From assembly GCA_965662745.1 (NCBI GenBank), contig CBFIJK010000006.1, positions 1 through 64,000 on the forward strand: a stretch of DNA of 64,000 nucleotides. The letters are read 5' to 3'. This DNA comes from Anianibacter sp965662745. GTDB lineage: Bacteria; Pseudomonadota; Alphaproteobacteria; Rhodobacterales; Rhodobacteraceae. Positions 33,275 through 41,927 of the stretch are shown here, one piece after another. A program made the position numbers and the translations under genes. The notes beneath the pieces are model-generated. The model was given only the letters and a program-made list of their open reading frames with translations, was not told the DNA's origin and made no database searches. Numbering within the stretch: the first letter of the stretch is position 1; every line of letters begins with the position of its first letter.

Positions 33275-33853
33275 TCATTCGGCAGGTTCCCGCACGTCGA
33301 AGAAGCCTGAGGGGCCGTCGCGCGCCGTCCAGGCAGACAAAAGAGTGTCTGAGTTTTCGACCGGGTCGCATGCACCATCCAGCACGAGGTCATAGGACAA
33401 TCCGTCATGAATTATCTCATGATCCCGCACCGCACTGCCCCGCGCGCGGTTGCTGCGGGCAGCTTCCCGCTCGACGAGGAGTTTTGGGTCGATTTGAAGC
33501 CCGACAAAGAACACATCCCTGTCCTCCAAAGCTCTTGCAAGCGAAGTATGCCAGCCCGGCGTGTCGAGCATGTGCTCCACGGTGAGGTTGTTCCCCTCGC
33601 CAAGCTACGCCACCAGCCCGGTGTGAAAGTCCGAAAATGATTTCGCCCGATGCGCCTTCCAGTCGAAATCCCCGGCCCCGAAGCGATCCATCGGCAGCGC
33701 ACCGGTATCGCGCAGCAGGTCAAACGACACGCACCAGAATGGCAGCGGGGCGCGCGCCTGAACACTGCGGGCAAGCGTGGATTTTCCGGCACTAGACGCG
33801 CCGTGCAGGAAGATCAGGCAGCCGGGTTCATGCGGGCGGGGTGTCGGCGTCAT
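33275..33853 (-). pseudogene. Chloramphenicol phosphotransferase-like gene with internal amber stop
   Basis: The N-terminal part has a P-loop 'IFLHGASSAGKSTLARSVQ' and 'DFHTGLVA'. An in-frame TAG follows at 33607-33605. The same frame then continues 'LGEGNNLTVEHMLDTPGWH', 'DVFFVGLQID', 'RGSAVRDHEIIHDGLSYDLV' to a stop at 33275. Joined, the pieces give about 190 residues with the full layout of the CPT family (ATP-dependent phosphotransferases). One base change (for example CAG or TGG to TAG) accounts for the break. I placed the start at 33853, inside the end of phoH. Confidence 0.75.
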
Positions 33854-34844
33854 AAGCCTCGATGATCTTGGCCACGAGGTGATGGCGCACGACGTCTTTC
33901 GCGGTGAAGTAGTTGAACGAGATATCTCGGATATTGCCCAGAAGGCGTTCGGCATCCGCCAGTCCCGAGGACACGCCGCGCGGCAGGTCGACCTGCGTTC
34001 GGTCGCCGGTGATGACCATTCGGCTGCCCTCGCCCAAACGGGTGAGGAACATCTTCATCTGCATGGTCGTGGCGTTCTGCGCTTCGTCCAGCACAACGAA
34101 GGCATTCGACAGCGTCCGCCCGCGCATGAAAGCCAAAGGCGCGATCTCGATCTTCTTTTCTTCGCGCAGCTTGGCGACCTGTTTGCCCGGCAGGAAATCA
34201 TTCAGCGCGTCGTAAAGCGGCTGCATGTAGGGATCGACCTTTTCTTCCTGCGTGCCGGGCAGAAAGCCAAGCCGCTCGCCCGCCTCAACCGCAGGGCGGC
34301 AGAGGATGATCTTGTCGACATGCCCTTCGATAAACATCGACACACCTACGGCGACGGCCAAATAGGTCTTGCCGGTGCCCGCAGGCCCAATGCCGAAAGC
34401 CATCTCATGCTGAAAGAGGTTCGTCACATAGGCCTTCTGCGCCGCCGTCCTCGGCTCGACCGTCTTCTTGCGCGTACGCACCTCGACACGGCCACCCTTG
34501 AACATCTCGATCTGATCGCCGGCGCGGGTGCCGGTCCCGTCGGCCGAGCCGCCCATGCGGATTTCACCGTCGATCTCGCCCGGATCGATGCTGCGGCCCT
34601 GTTCCAGCTTGCGGTAAAGGCCCGAAAGAACCCCTGCGGCGCGCGCGCGGGCGTCGGCATCACCGATGATCGCAAGAAGATTGCCGCGCCGGTGGATATG
34701 CACCTCTAGTTTCTGCTCGATCTGGGCGATGTTGCGGTCGTATTCGCCGCACAGGTCAATCAGAAGCCGGTTGTCCGAAAACTCGATCAGCGTTTCGGGA
34801 TCGGTCTCCGCCGCGGGGGGCGGGGTCACGGTGCTAAGGGCCAA
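33828..34844 (-). CDS. phoH: PhoH-like ATPase
   Basis: This 338-residue protein has an N-terminal KH-like part and a PhoH ATPase domain with Walker A 'GPAGTGKTYLAVA' and Walker B 'FVVLDEAQNATTMQMKMFLT'. 'ITGDRTQVDLPRG' is also typical. PhoH2-type proteins are linked to RNA metabolism and lie with ybeY. The start is TTG at 34844, supported by AAGGAG six bases upstream; no ATG fits. Its 3' end overlaps the phosphotransferase-like start. Confidence 0.94.
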   Translation of the reverse strand: MALSTVTPPPAAETDPETLIEFSDNRLLIDLCGEYDRNIAQIEQKLEVHIHRRGNLLAIIGDADARARAAGVLSGLYRKLEQGRSIDPGEIDGEIRMGGSADGTGTRAGDQIEMFKGGRVEVRTRKKTVEPRTAAQKAYVTNLFQHEMAFGIGPAGTGKTYLAVAVGVSMFIEGHVDKIILCRPAVEAGERLGFLPGTQEEKVDPYMQPLYDALNDFLPGKQVAKLREEKKIEIAPLAFMRGRTLSNAFVVLDEAQNATTMQMKMFLTRLGEGSRMVITGDRTQVDLPRGVSSGLADAERLLGNIRDISFNYFTAKDVVRHHLVAKIIEAYDADTPPA

Positions 34845-34942
34845 CGAGGTCTCCTTGAGGATAGGTCACAGTCGAAGGGTGGCGCGGGACGCGTGGCTGT
34901 GCAAGCCATTGCGCGGGAATGTCATCAGGCTTTAACGCAAAA

Positions 34943-34970
34943 GGCCGCGGTGGAGGTTCCACCGCGGCCC
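34943..34970 (-). terminator. Rho-independent terminator after the lipoprotein gene
   Basis: A long stem, GGCCGCGGTGGA paired with TCCACCGCGGCC around a short loop, is followed on the minus strand by TTTT. It lies about 35 bases after the lipoprotein stop and about 100 bases before phoH, separating the two units. Confidence 0.88.
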
Positions 34971-35003
34971 AAACTGTTGCTGGCGTGTTCAAGACCCGCG
35001 CGA

Positions 35004-35303
35004 TCAGATGGGATCGCCGATGCCCGAGCCGGACTTGAACGGTCCAATGGCGGTATTCGGCGGGGCGGCGCCAGAGCAGACCGGCTTGCCATATTTGTCG
35101 AGACGCTGGGACAGGTAGCCCTCGATCCCGTCGTCGATGATCCAGTGATCGCAGCCATTCGGGTCGATCCAGATACCGGCCTTGAGCTGGCTGAGATGCT
35201 TGGAGTCGAACCCGCGGTCCACGGTCTTGTCGGTCTTGTTGTCCACGCAACCCGCCAGCGTGGCAGCGGCGGCGAGAAGGCTGAGGCCCTTGATGAGTTT
35301 CAT
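35004..35303 (-). CDS. Small lipoprotein with IWxDPxGCxHW module
   Basis: This 99-residue protein has a lipoprotein signal, lipobox 'LAGC' with Cys19 as the acylated residue. Residues 44-76 ('IWIDPNGCDHWIIDDG' then 'EGYLSQRLDK' and 'GKPVC') match residues 44-76 of the neighbouring OmpA-type protein, including Cys51 and Cys76, which may form a disulfide. The C-terminus is Gly/Pro/Ser-rich. I do not recognise a named family for the module. The gene lies 12 bases after the OmpA-type gene, so they are co-expressed and both exported. Confidence 0.8.
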   Translation of the reverse strand: MKLIKGLSLLAAAATLAGCVDNKTDKTVDRGFDSKHLSQLKAGIWIDPNGCDHWIIDDGIEGYLSQRLDKYGKPVCSGAAPPNTAIGPFKSGSGIGDPI

Positions 35304-35315
35304 TCGACGATCCCC

Positions 35316-35882
35316 TTATCGAATGCAGATGATTTCGACACGGCGGTTCTGCGCCATGCCCTGATGGGTGGCGTTCGACGCCATCGGCATCCGTTCGCCA
35401 TAGCCGCGCACATCCGCGATTCGCGCGCCGGTTGACTGGGCGACCTGCGCCACCGCGTTGGCCCGGTTGATCGAAAGACGCATGTTGTAGTCGTCGCTGG
35501 CGCGGCTGTCGGTGTGACCTGCGATCACGAAGGATGTGGCGCGCGCGCTGCGGAAAAAGTTCTGAAGGTAGGCCACGCCCTGGTGGCTCAGCCGGTGGCT
35601 GCCGGTCTGGAACAGCACGTCGGAATTCAGCACGCCGCAGGTGTTGCCCCGGCGGCAGACCGGAATGCCCTGACGCGTGACATGGGGGGTCATATAACCT
35701 TCCCAGCCATCGTCCATCACCCAGTGCTCGCACCCATCGGGATCGACCCAGATTGTCGGGATATAGGCCTCGCCGACGACGGTGCGGGATACGCCCTGCG
35801 CGTCGGCATTTGCGGCGGCAAGTCCAACTGCCATCGCTGCCAGCGCCAAACCACCGCGGATCGCGTTGTTGATCTTGCTCAT
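35316..35882 (-). CDS. OmpA-family protein with N-terminal IWxDPxGCxHW module
   Basis: This 188-residue protein has a Sec signal peptide (about 1-28, ending 'ANADAQ'). The 33-residue module shared with the lipoprotein follows (44-76, 'IWVDPDGCEHWVMDDG', Cys51, Cys76), then an OmpA/MotB peptidoglycan-binding domain from about residue 86 ('FVIAGHTDSRASDDYNMRLS', 'RANAVAQ', 'VRGYGERMPM', 'NRRVEIICIR'). It should sit in the periplasm bound to peptidoglycan. No beta-barrel is present. I chose the ATG at 35882 because the signal peptide begins there. Confidence 0.88.
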   Translation of the reverse strand: MSKINNAIRGGLALAAMAVGLAAANADAQGVSRTVVGEAYIPTIWVDPDGCEHWVMDDGWEGYMTPHVTRQGIPVCRRGNTCGVLNSDVLFQTGSHRLSHQGVAYLQNFFRSARATSFVIAGHTDSRASDDYNMRLSINRANAVAQVAQSTGARIADVRGYGERMPMASNATHQGMAQNRRVEIICIR

Positions 35883-36198
35883 TACGGAATCGTCCTCTGC
35901 CCAGTTTCGCCGTTCACGTGGTCCTGGATTTTTCCAGTGACCATACTGCCTCACAGTATTTGGGGAAGCATAGCAAACATGGTGGATCTGTGAAGACCCT
36001 TTCACCACATATGGCGTTTATTTCGCCCCTGTGGCAGTGGCGCACGGCCTTGGGAAAGGTCAATCAGGTACCGCGTCGGCGGATCGCTGGTACTGATTGT
36101 TCGACAAAGGGAAACGACGGCAAATCTCTGGACCCACCGGCATCCTCTTTGGTGTTGGAAAGTATCCTTGGGGGTTTGGTGGTAAAGCCCCTACGAGG
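35883..36198. other. Intergenic stretch between OmpA-type gene and miaB
   Basis: About 316 bases without a gene. The part next to the OmpA-type gene (35900-36010) must hold its promoter. Near miaB lies one copy of the TTTGGTGTT repeat (36145-36192). No open frame with a ribosome site is seen. Confidence 0.6.
36145..36192 (+). repeat. TTTGGTGTT intergenic repeat, copy A
   Basis: It contains CTCTTTGGTGTTGGAAAGTA, then TCCTTGGGGG and a GGGG...GCCCC arm. The core matches copies at 50674, 55345 and 63615. Unlike those it does not follow a plus-strand gene; it faces the 3' end of minus-strand miaB. Confidence 0.6.
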
Positions 36199-37524
36199 CT
36201 AGCCTCGAACCACACGCCCGCCGAGTGAATTCGGGCCGCTTTCCACGATCTCTACAGGCAGGATGTCCCCCGGCGCCGCGCCGCTGCCGGTCACATGGAC
36301 GGCATGCAGGTATTCGGATTTGCCGACCATCTGATCGTCCAGTCGCCCGGTCTTCTCAAAGAGGACCTTGACCTGCCGCCCGACCATCCCATCCTGGATC
36401 TCGCGCTGCTGACGGCCCAGCAGGTCCTGCAGCCGCGCCAGCCGGTCCGACGCCGTTTCGGCATTCACATAGGAACGCTCTGCCGCGGGCGTGCCGGGGC
36501 GGGCGGAATATTTGAACGAATAGCACTGGCCGTAGCGCACCGCCTCGACGAGGCGCAGCGTGGCCTCGAAATCCTCTTCGGTCTCGCCGGGAAAGCCGAC
36601 GATGAAATCGCCGGACAGCAGGATATCCGGCCGCGCGGCACGGATACGCTCGATCAGGCGAATGTAGTCCTCGGCACTGTGCTTGCGGTTCATCGCCTTC
36701 AGCACCCGGTCCGATCCCGACTGCACGGGCAGATGCAGGTAGGGCATCAGCTTGTCACAGGTGCCGTGAGCCTCGATCAGGTCGTCGCTCATGTCGTTGG
36801 GATGCGACGTGGTGAAGCGGATACGCTCCAGCCCGTCGATATCATTCAGCGCCCAGATCAGCCGGGCAAGCGACCAGTCGCCGCCTGCGCCCGCGCCGTG
36901 ATACGCGTTGACGTTCTGACCCAAGAGCGTGATCTCGCGCACCCCGCGTTCTACCAGATCGCGCGCCTCGCTCAGGATGCGATCGGCCGGGCGCGACACC
37001 TCGGCCCCGCGCGTATAGGGCACGACGCAGAAGGCGCAGAATTTATCGCAGCCTTCCTGCACGGTCAGGAAGGCGGTCGGTCCGCGCTTTGCCTTGGGGC
37101 GCTGGATCAGCTTGTCGAACTTGTCTTCCTCGGGGAAATCGGTGTCGAGCGCCTTGGCCCCGCCCTGTACCGCATCTTCCATCTCTGGCAGGCGATGATA
37201 GCTTTGCGGGCCAACCACCAGATCGACAAGCGGTTGGCGACGCATGATTTCCGCGCCTTCGGCTTGCGCGACACAGCCCGCGACACCGATCTTGAGGTCG
37301 GGCCTTGCGTCCTTCAAAGGCTTCAGGCGGCCAAGTTCGGAATAGACCTTTTCGGCTGCCTTTTCACGGATATGGCAGGTGTTCAGCAGGATCATGTCGG
37401 CGTCTTCGGCGTTCGCGGTCGTGACATATCCCTTGCCGCCCATGGCCTCGGCCATGCGTTCGCTGTCATAGACGTTCATCTGACAGCCATATGTCTTGAT
37501 ATAGAGCTTCTTGGGATCGGACAT
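36199..37524 (-). CDS. miaB: tRNA-2-methylthio-N6-dimethylallyladenosine synthase
   Basis: This 441-residue radical SAM enzyme adds the methylthio group to i6A37 of tRNA. The N-terminal Fe-S cysteines are in 'TYGCQMNVYDSE', 'LLNTCHIREKA' and 'GVAGCVAQAEG'. The radical SAM CxxxCxxC is in 'EGCDKFCAFCVVPYTRG'. A TRAM domain closes the protein. I took the ATG at 37524, two codons inside the longest frame. Its neighbours do not add to its role; it may share transcription with nothing else. Confidence 0.96.
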   Translation of the reverse strand: MSDPKKLYIKTYGCQMNVYDSERMAEAMGGKGYVTTANAEDADMILLNTCHIREKAAEKVYSELGRLKPLKDARPDLKIGVAGCVAQAEGAEIMRRQPLVDLVVGPQSYHRLPEMEDAVQGGAKALDTDFPEEDKFDKLIQRPKAKRGPTAFLTVQEGCDKFCAFCVVPYTRGAEVSRPADRILSEARDLVERGVREITLLGQNVNAYHGAGAGGDWSLARLIWALNDIDGLERIRFTTSHPNDMSDDLIEAHGTCDKLMPYLHLPVQSGSDRVLKAMNRKHSAEDYIRLIERIRAARPDILLSGDFIVGFPGETEEDFEATLRLVEAVRYGQCYSFKYSARPGTPAAERSYVNAETASDRLARLQDLLGRQQREIQDGMVGRQVKVLFEKTGRLDDQMVGKSEYLHAVHVTGSGAAPGDILPVEIVESGPNSLGGRVVRG

Positions 37525-37655
37525 GACCAAGGGTCCCTGCGGCCGGTGATGGGTTGCAAGGGCGGTGGCCTACCGCGAAACCCCTTGCGGCGCAACGCTT
37601 GAAAAACCGCGCGGGCCAGCACACTCTGCCCGCGCGGCACAAACAGGACGACACG

Positions 37656-38513
37656 ATGCGATACGCCTCTCTCGACGCTTTCCTCACCGGCCAGACCTCT
37701 GCGCTGGGAAAGGGGCCCATCGCGATGATCTTTTGCGAGGATTTCGTCGAGATCGAAAGCACTGTGCGCCACCACCTCGACGCAGGATTTCTCGAGGTGC
37801 TGCTGTTTACCCCGCCGGAGCTTGATCTGTCGCGCCTCATCGAAGAGGAGGTGCAGCGCATCGATTACAACGTCATGCGGGACGGCGCGCTTCAGGAGGC
37901 TGTGAACAAGGTCATCGCCGCCGCGCCAGGCATCTGGATGTATTACTGCTACAACGCCGAGTACCTGTTCTACCCGTTCTGCGAAAGCCGAAGCGTGACC
38001 GAGATGCTGGCCTTTCACACCGAAGAACGCCGCGACGCGATGCTGAGCTATGTGGTCGATCTTTATGCCGGGAACCTGCAGGATCGCCCGAACGCCGTTG
38101 ATTGCCAGGCGGCCTGGCTGGACCGAACGGGATACTACGCGCTGGCCCGTGCAGGCGGTGCGATCAAGGAACGGCAGCTCGATTTCTTCGGCGGGCTGCG
38201 CTGGCGGTTCGAGGAACACATCCCGCAAGAGCGCCGCAAGATCGACCGGGTTTCGCTGTTCAAGTCCAAGCCGGGCCTGACCTTGCGCGACGATCACACG
38301 TTTTCCGATGAAGAATACAACACCTATGCCTGCGCGTGGCACCACAACCTGACGGCGGCGATCTGTTCCTTCCGCACCGCCAAGGCGCTGAAAAGCAACG
38401 CGGGATCGACCTATGACATTTCGCATTTCAAATGGCACAACTCGACCCGGTTCAACTGGAATTCGATGCAGTTGATGGAGCTTGGGCTGATGGAGCCGGG
38501 GCAGTGGTTCTGA
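37656..38513 (+). CDS. Possible glycosyltransferase (GT2/GT92-like), 285 residues
   Basis: The N-terminal 'PIAMIFCEDFVEIESTVRHH', followed by a strand-like 'FLEVLLFTP' and 'EEEVQRIDYNVM', resembles the start of GT-A glycosyltransferases, and 'WMYYCYNAEYLFYPFCESR' is the most conserved-looking part. I recall similar Roseobacter proteins annotated as glycosyl transferases, but there is no clear DxD, so the call is tentative. The ATG at 37656 has AGGACG upstream. It is divergent from miaB and stands alone. Confidence 0.6.
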   Translation: MRYASLDAFLTGQTSALGKGPIAMIFCEDFVEIESTVRHHLDAGFLEVLLFTPPELDLSRLIEEEVQRIDYNVMRDGALQEAVNKVIAAAPGIWMYYCYNAEYLFYPFCESRSVTEMLAFHTEERRDAMLSYVVDLYAGNLQDRPNAVDCQAAWLDRTGYYALARAGGAIKERQLDFFGGLRWRFEEHIPQERRKIDRVSLFKSKPGLTLRDDHTFSDEEYNTYACAWHHNLTAAICSFRTAKALKSNAGSTYDISHFKWHNSTRFNWNSMQLMELGLMEPGQWF

Positions 38514-38621
38514 ACGGCTTGAACAGACACCGCTCTATTCCACCCAAGACCGAGCCTTAAGGTGTTGCGGTAGATGGCGGCTTCGATCCCGGACTCAGGG
38601 ATGATTCAGGGCGCACGATTG

Positions 38622-39914
38622 TCAGCTACCGGGGTCCAAGGCCTGCCGCCGGACCAACACCAGGGTCAGCGTCGCTGCAATCAAAAGAAACCCCGCGCCT
38701 AAGATCCAGGCGATAGGTGTGGAGTACGTTTCGGCGACGGCTCCGGTCAAAACCAGACCCAACGCGGCCCCCAACTGTTGTATCAGCGATCTGAGCGACA
38801 GCATGGTCGACCGCTGACGGTCTTCCACGCAGCTATGCAGAATACTGCTTGCAGGTGTTTCGCTGACACCAAGGATCACCGAATACAGGACGAATACCGC
38901 CACAAAGCCGATGATACTGCCTTGCACTGCCAATGCGATCTGAACGCCTGCCAGGCAAGCAAAGGTCGCCGCCAGCGTCATGGCATGCCGCCGCTTGAAG
39001 ATCCGGCTGATGAACGGGGACAGAGACGCGCCGAGAGCGATCGAGAAGAAATAGGTCGCAGTTACGACGCCTATAACGGTGTTCGCGTAGCCAACATCCA
39101 ACATGGGTTTTGCATGGGTCGGCCAGATCACCTCGACAGGATTGGTGGCCATCAAGAAGAACGCCAAGGCTGCCAGAAGTATCGATAATGCAGGATGCTT
39201 CAGTGCCAAAAGAGCTGCGTGCTTGATCACCGTTGGGACATTCGCGAAGCCGTGCCTGAGAGCAGAGACCTTCATCGGGCGGGCCTCTTCGACAATGGCC
39301 GACATCGTGAAGACAAGCACACCCAGCATCACAACAAAGCTTGCCGCGTAGGACACATCATAGATGCTGAACCCGACGCGTTCCGCGATTGAACCCAGCA
39401 TATCAGGCAGAAGGCCTCCGACGACGGCCCCGGTAGCCAGCCCGACAGCATTGGCCCATTGCGCTTTGGCCAGCGCGGGCTGGACATCCACATTCGGTGC
39501 GTGAGCCCGAAACGTTTCGACAAACCACGCATCCAACGTGCCCGACCGAAGAGCCCGCCCAAACCCTATGAATGCAAATGAAAGCGCCAGAACATAGAAG
39601 TCCTTCGTCGAGAGAAAGAGCGCGAGTGAAATCAGGCTGGCGACACCTGCCGCCAAGAAGACCGGCTTGCGGCCAATGCTGTCAGCAAGGCCGCCAAACG
39701 GCAGCTCCATCGTCATCGTCGTGAGCGAGTAGACCCCGAAGAGAACCGAGACTTGGAAAAGGTCCATGCCTCGGTTTGTCAATGCCAAAGCAACCACAGC
39801 AACCGTCAATCCCATCGCGAAACGGTCAAGGAATTGGTGTATCTGAAACACGCGGATGTGCCGACGCGCCGAACTGGTAAGCGCTGCGAAGGAAAACTCT
39901 ATTTCAGTTGCCAT
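38622..39914 (-). CDS. MFS transporter
   Basis: This 430-residue membrane protein has about 12 segments. The loop 2-3 motif is 'GGLADSIGRKPVFLAAGVAS', the typical MFS GxxxDRxGRR-like signature. The N-terminus is soluble and charged. Codon usage is visibly less GC-biased than in its neighbours (more TTT, AAA and GCA), which suggests later arrival. The gene lies between the putative glycosyltransferase and a serine hydrolase without close coupling. The substrate is unknown; drug-efflux-type relatives are common. Confidence 0.88.
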   Translation of the reverse strand: MATEIEFSFAALTSSARRHIRVFQIHQFLDRFAMGLTVAVVALALTNRGMDLFQVSVLFGVYSLTTMTMELPFGGLADSIGRKPVFLAAGVASLISLALFLSTKDFYVLALSFAFIGFGRALRSGTLDAWFVETFRAHAPNVDVQPALAKAQWANAVGLATGAVVGGLLPDMLGSIAERVGFSIYDVSYAASFVVMLGVLVFTMSAIVEEARPMKVSALRHGFANVPTVIKHAALLALKHPALSILLAALAFFLMATNPVEVIWPTHAKPMLDVGYANTVIGVVTATYFFSIALGASLSPFISRIFKRRHAMTLAATFACLAGVQIALAVQGSIIGFVAVFVLYSVILGVSETPASSILHSCVEDRQRSTMLSLRSLIQQLGAALGLVLTGAVAETYSTPIAWILGAGFLLIAATLTLVLVRRQALDPGS

Positions 39915-40072
39915 GCTTGCAGCATCAACTTTGCTGCTGCCGCCTACAATGCATTAGATTGCAGACCCTATCCAGCGTAAGCTGTCACGGTCGTTAGAAC
40001 AGGCGCCGCGGAATTTTGGTTTGTCCGAATAGCCAACCTGTATGCGCGCCTTCGCGAATGATCGCCTCCCCT

Positions 40073-41083
40073 CTACCCTTCGAATGTCGGCAAGATCTCA
40101 TCCGCCAGAAGCCGCGTGAGCGCGCCAAAATGGCCCTCGCTCTCGCCTGCCGCTTGCCCTGCATCCGAGGTCGCAACGACCGTCACGCGCAGCGATGGAA
40201 CGACCCAGATCATCTGGCCTCCATAGCCGCGGGCATAGCGTGTGTCATGGCCCGCAGGCTGGAAGGCATACCAGCCATAGCCGTATTCATGTCCCGATTC
40301 CGGGCTGCGGGTGCGCGGGATCCAGCTTTGGGTGACCCAGTCCGTCGGGATCACCTGCGTCACCCCATATAGCCCGCCCTGCCTGTAGGTCTCACCCACG
40401 CGCAAGAGCGCTTCGGGCGACAGCCGCATATCATTGCCACCAAGGTAGCGCCCTTGCGGATCCTGCGTCCAGGCAGGGATCTCGATCTCCAGCGGCTGAC
40501 CCAGCCGCTCCCGCGCCAGGGTCAACAGATCGCTTTCTGTCACCTGCCCCAGCACCGCGCCCAGCATATGGTAGCTCGCCGTCGAATACAGCATCTCCGT
40601 CCCCGGATCGGCGATCATCGGCTCGGACAGCGCGTCATAAATCCAGTGCGTGCCTTCGACCCAATCGCCATAAGCGGAGCCCGACAGGCGCGTCAGGCCA
40701 GAGCGCATCGTCAGAAGATCGCCAACCGTAATGTCACGCACGCGTGGATCAGCGCGGCGGGGGACCCAGCGCCCGATCAGGGGCGCGATGGGTTGGTCGA
40801 CGCCCGTCAACTCTCCACGATCTATGGAAATGCCCACAAGCGCAGAGATCAGCGATTTCGAGACTGACTTAATATTGACCGGCACATCAATGGCCGGCCC
40901 CCGAAAGCGCACCGCTTCCAGTACGTCGCCGCCCTGCGCGATGGTCAGCGACCAAAGCTGGTCCATGCCCTCGGCGGACTTCAGCGCGGCGCTGAAATCG
41001 AGCGCATCGGCCGCGCGCAATGCAGGCGCACACAAAGACGCGCCCAGACCGGCCAGAATCGTTCTGCGGGACAGTTGGATCAT
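40073..41083 (-). CDS. Class C beta-lactamase-like serine hydrolase
   Basis: This 336-residue protein has a twin-arginine-like signal ('SRRTILAGLGASLCAPALRA'). The SxxK motif is 'SVSKS' in 'INIKSVSKSLISALVG'-like context (about residue 72), and a Tyr motif lies at 'YSTASYHMLG'. The family includes penicillin-binding proteins, esterases and true beta-lactamases; which applies here cannot be told. The export signal suggests a periplasmic place. It lies 51 bases downstream of fabI on the same strand and may be co-transcribed. Confidence 0.85.
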   Translation of the reverse strand: MIQLSRRTILAGLGASLCAPALRAADALDFSAALKSAEGMDQLWSLTIAQGGDVLEAVRFRGPAIDVPVNIKSVSKSLISALVGISIDRGELTGVDQPIAPLIGRWVPRRADPRVRDITVGDLLTMRSGLTRLSGSAYGDWVEGTHWIYDALSEPMIADPGTEMLYSTASYHMLGAVLGQVTESDLLTLARERLGQPLEIEIPAWTQDPQGRYLGGNDMRLSPEALLRVGETYRQGGLYGVTQVIPTDWVTQSWIPRTRSPESGHEYGYGWYAFQPAGHDTRYARGYGGQMIWVVPSLRVTVVATSDAGQAAGESEGHFGALTRLLADEILPTFEG

Positions 41084-41134
41084 AGGGCGAACCCTAAGCG
41101 CGGCCCGCCCCTGATAGCGATCAGAAATCCGCGA

Positions 41135-41923
41135 TCACAGGTTTTCCGGCTGCGGCATGCCCAGCACATGATACCCGCCATCGACATGGATGATCTCGCC
41201 CGAGGTGCAGGCGCCGTAATCCGAGGCCAGATAAACCGCCGTGCCGCCGACCGCATCCAGTGTCGCATTGGCGCGCAGGGGGGCGTTCAGATCGGTGTGC
41301 TTGAACGTCTTGCGCGCCCCGCCGATGGCCGCGCCAGCAAGCGTTTTCATCGGGCCGGGCGAGATGGCGTTCACGCGGATCTTCTCGGGGCCCAGATCGT
41401 TGGCCAGATACTGCACCGCCGATTCCAGCGCCGCCTTGGCCACGCCCATCACGTTGTAATAGGGCGTCACCTTGTTCGAGCCTTGGTAGGTCATCGTCAG
41501 GATCGTGCCGCCATTCGTCATCAGCGGCCGCGCGCGGCGCGCCACATCAATCAGCGAGAAGCACGAGATCGTCATGGAGTTCTTGAAATTCTCGCGCGTC
41601 GTGTTGATGAACCTGCCCGTCAGTTCGGCCTTGTCCGAAAACGCGATCGCATGGACCAGAAAATCCAGCTGGCCCCATTCCTGTTTCAGCGTCTCGAACG
41701 CCTCGTCCATCTTGGCGTCGTCCAGCACATCGCAATCGACGAGGATATTCGACCCAAGGCTTTCCGCCAGCGGCTCTACCCGTTTGCCAAAGGCCTCGCC
41801 CTGGTAGGTGAAAGCCAGCTCTGCCCCCTCGGCGGCCATGGCCTTGGCGATGCCCCACGCGATAGAGCGGTCATTCGCGACGCCCATGATCAGGCCCCGC
41901 TTGCCCTTCATCAGATCCGCCAT
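41135..41923 (-). CDS. fabI: Enoyl-[acyl-carrier-protein] reductase (NADH)
   Basis: This 262-residue short-chain dehydrogenase-type enzyme does the last step of each fatty acid elongation round. The FabI features are 'GLIMGVANDRSIAWGIAKAM' at the N-terminus and the Tyr156-x6-Lys163 pair in 'YNVMGVAKAAL'. 'GPMKTLAGAAIGG' is the mobile loop region. It is four bases after fabB; the order fabA-fabB-fabI forms a tight unit. Confidence 0.96.
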   Translation of the reverse strand: MADLMKGKRGLIMGVANDRSIAWGIAKAMAAEGAELAFTYQGEAFGKRVEPLAESLGSNILVDCDVLDDAKMDEAFETLKQEWGQLDFLVHAIAFSDKAELTGRFINTTRENFKNSMTISCFSLIDVARRARPLMTNGGTILTMTYQGSNKVTPYYNVMGVAKAALESAVQYLANDLGPEKIRVNAISPGPMKTLAGAAIGGARKTFKHTDLNAPLRANATLDAVGGTAVYLASDYGACTSGEIIHVDGGYHVLGMPQPENL

Positions 41924-41927
41924 GGCC

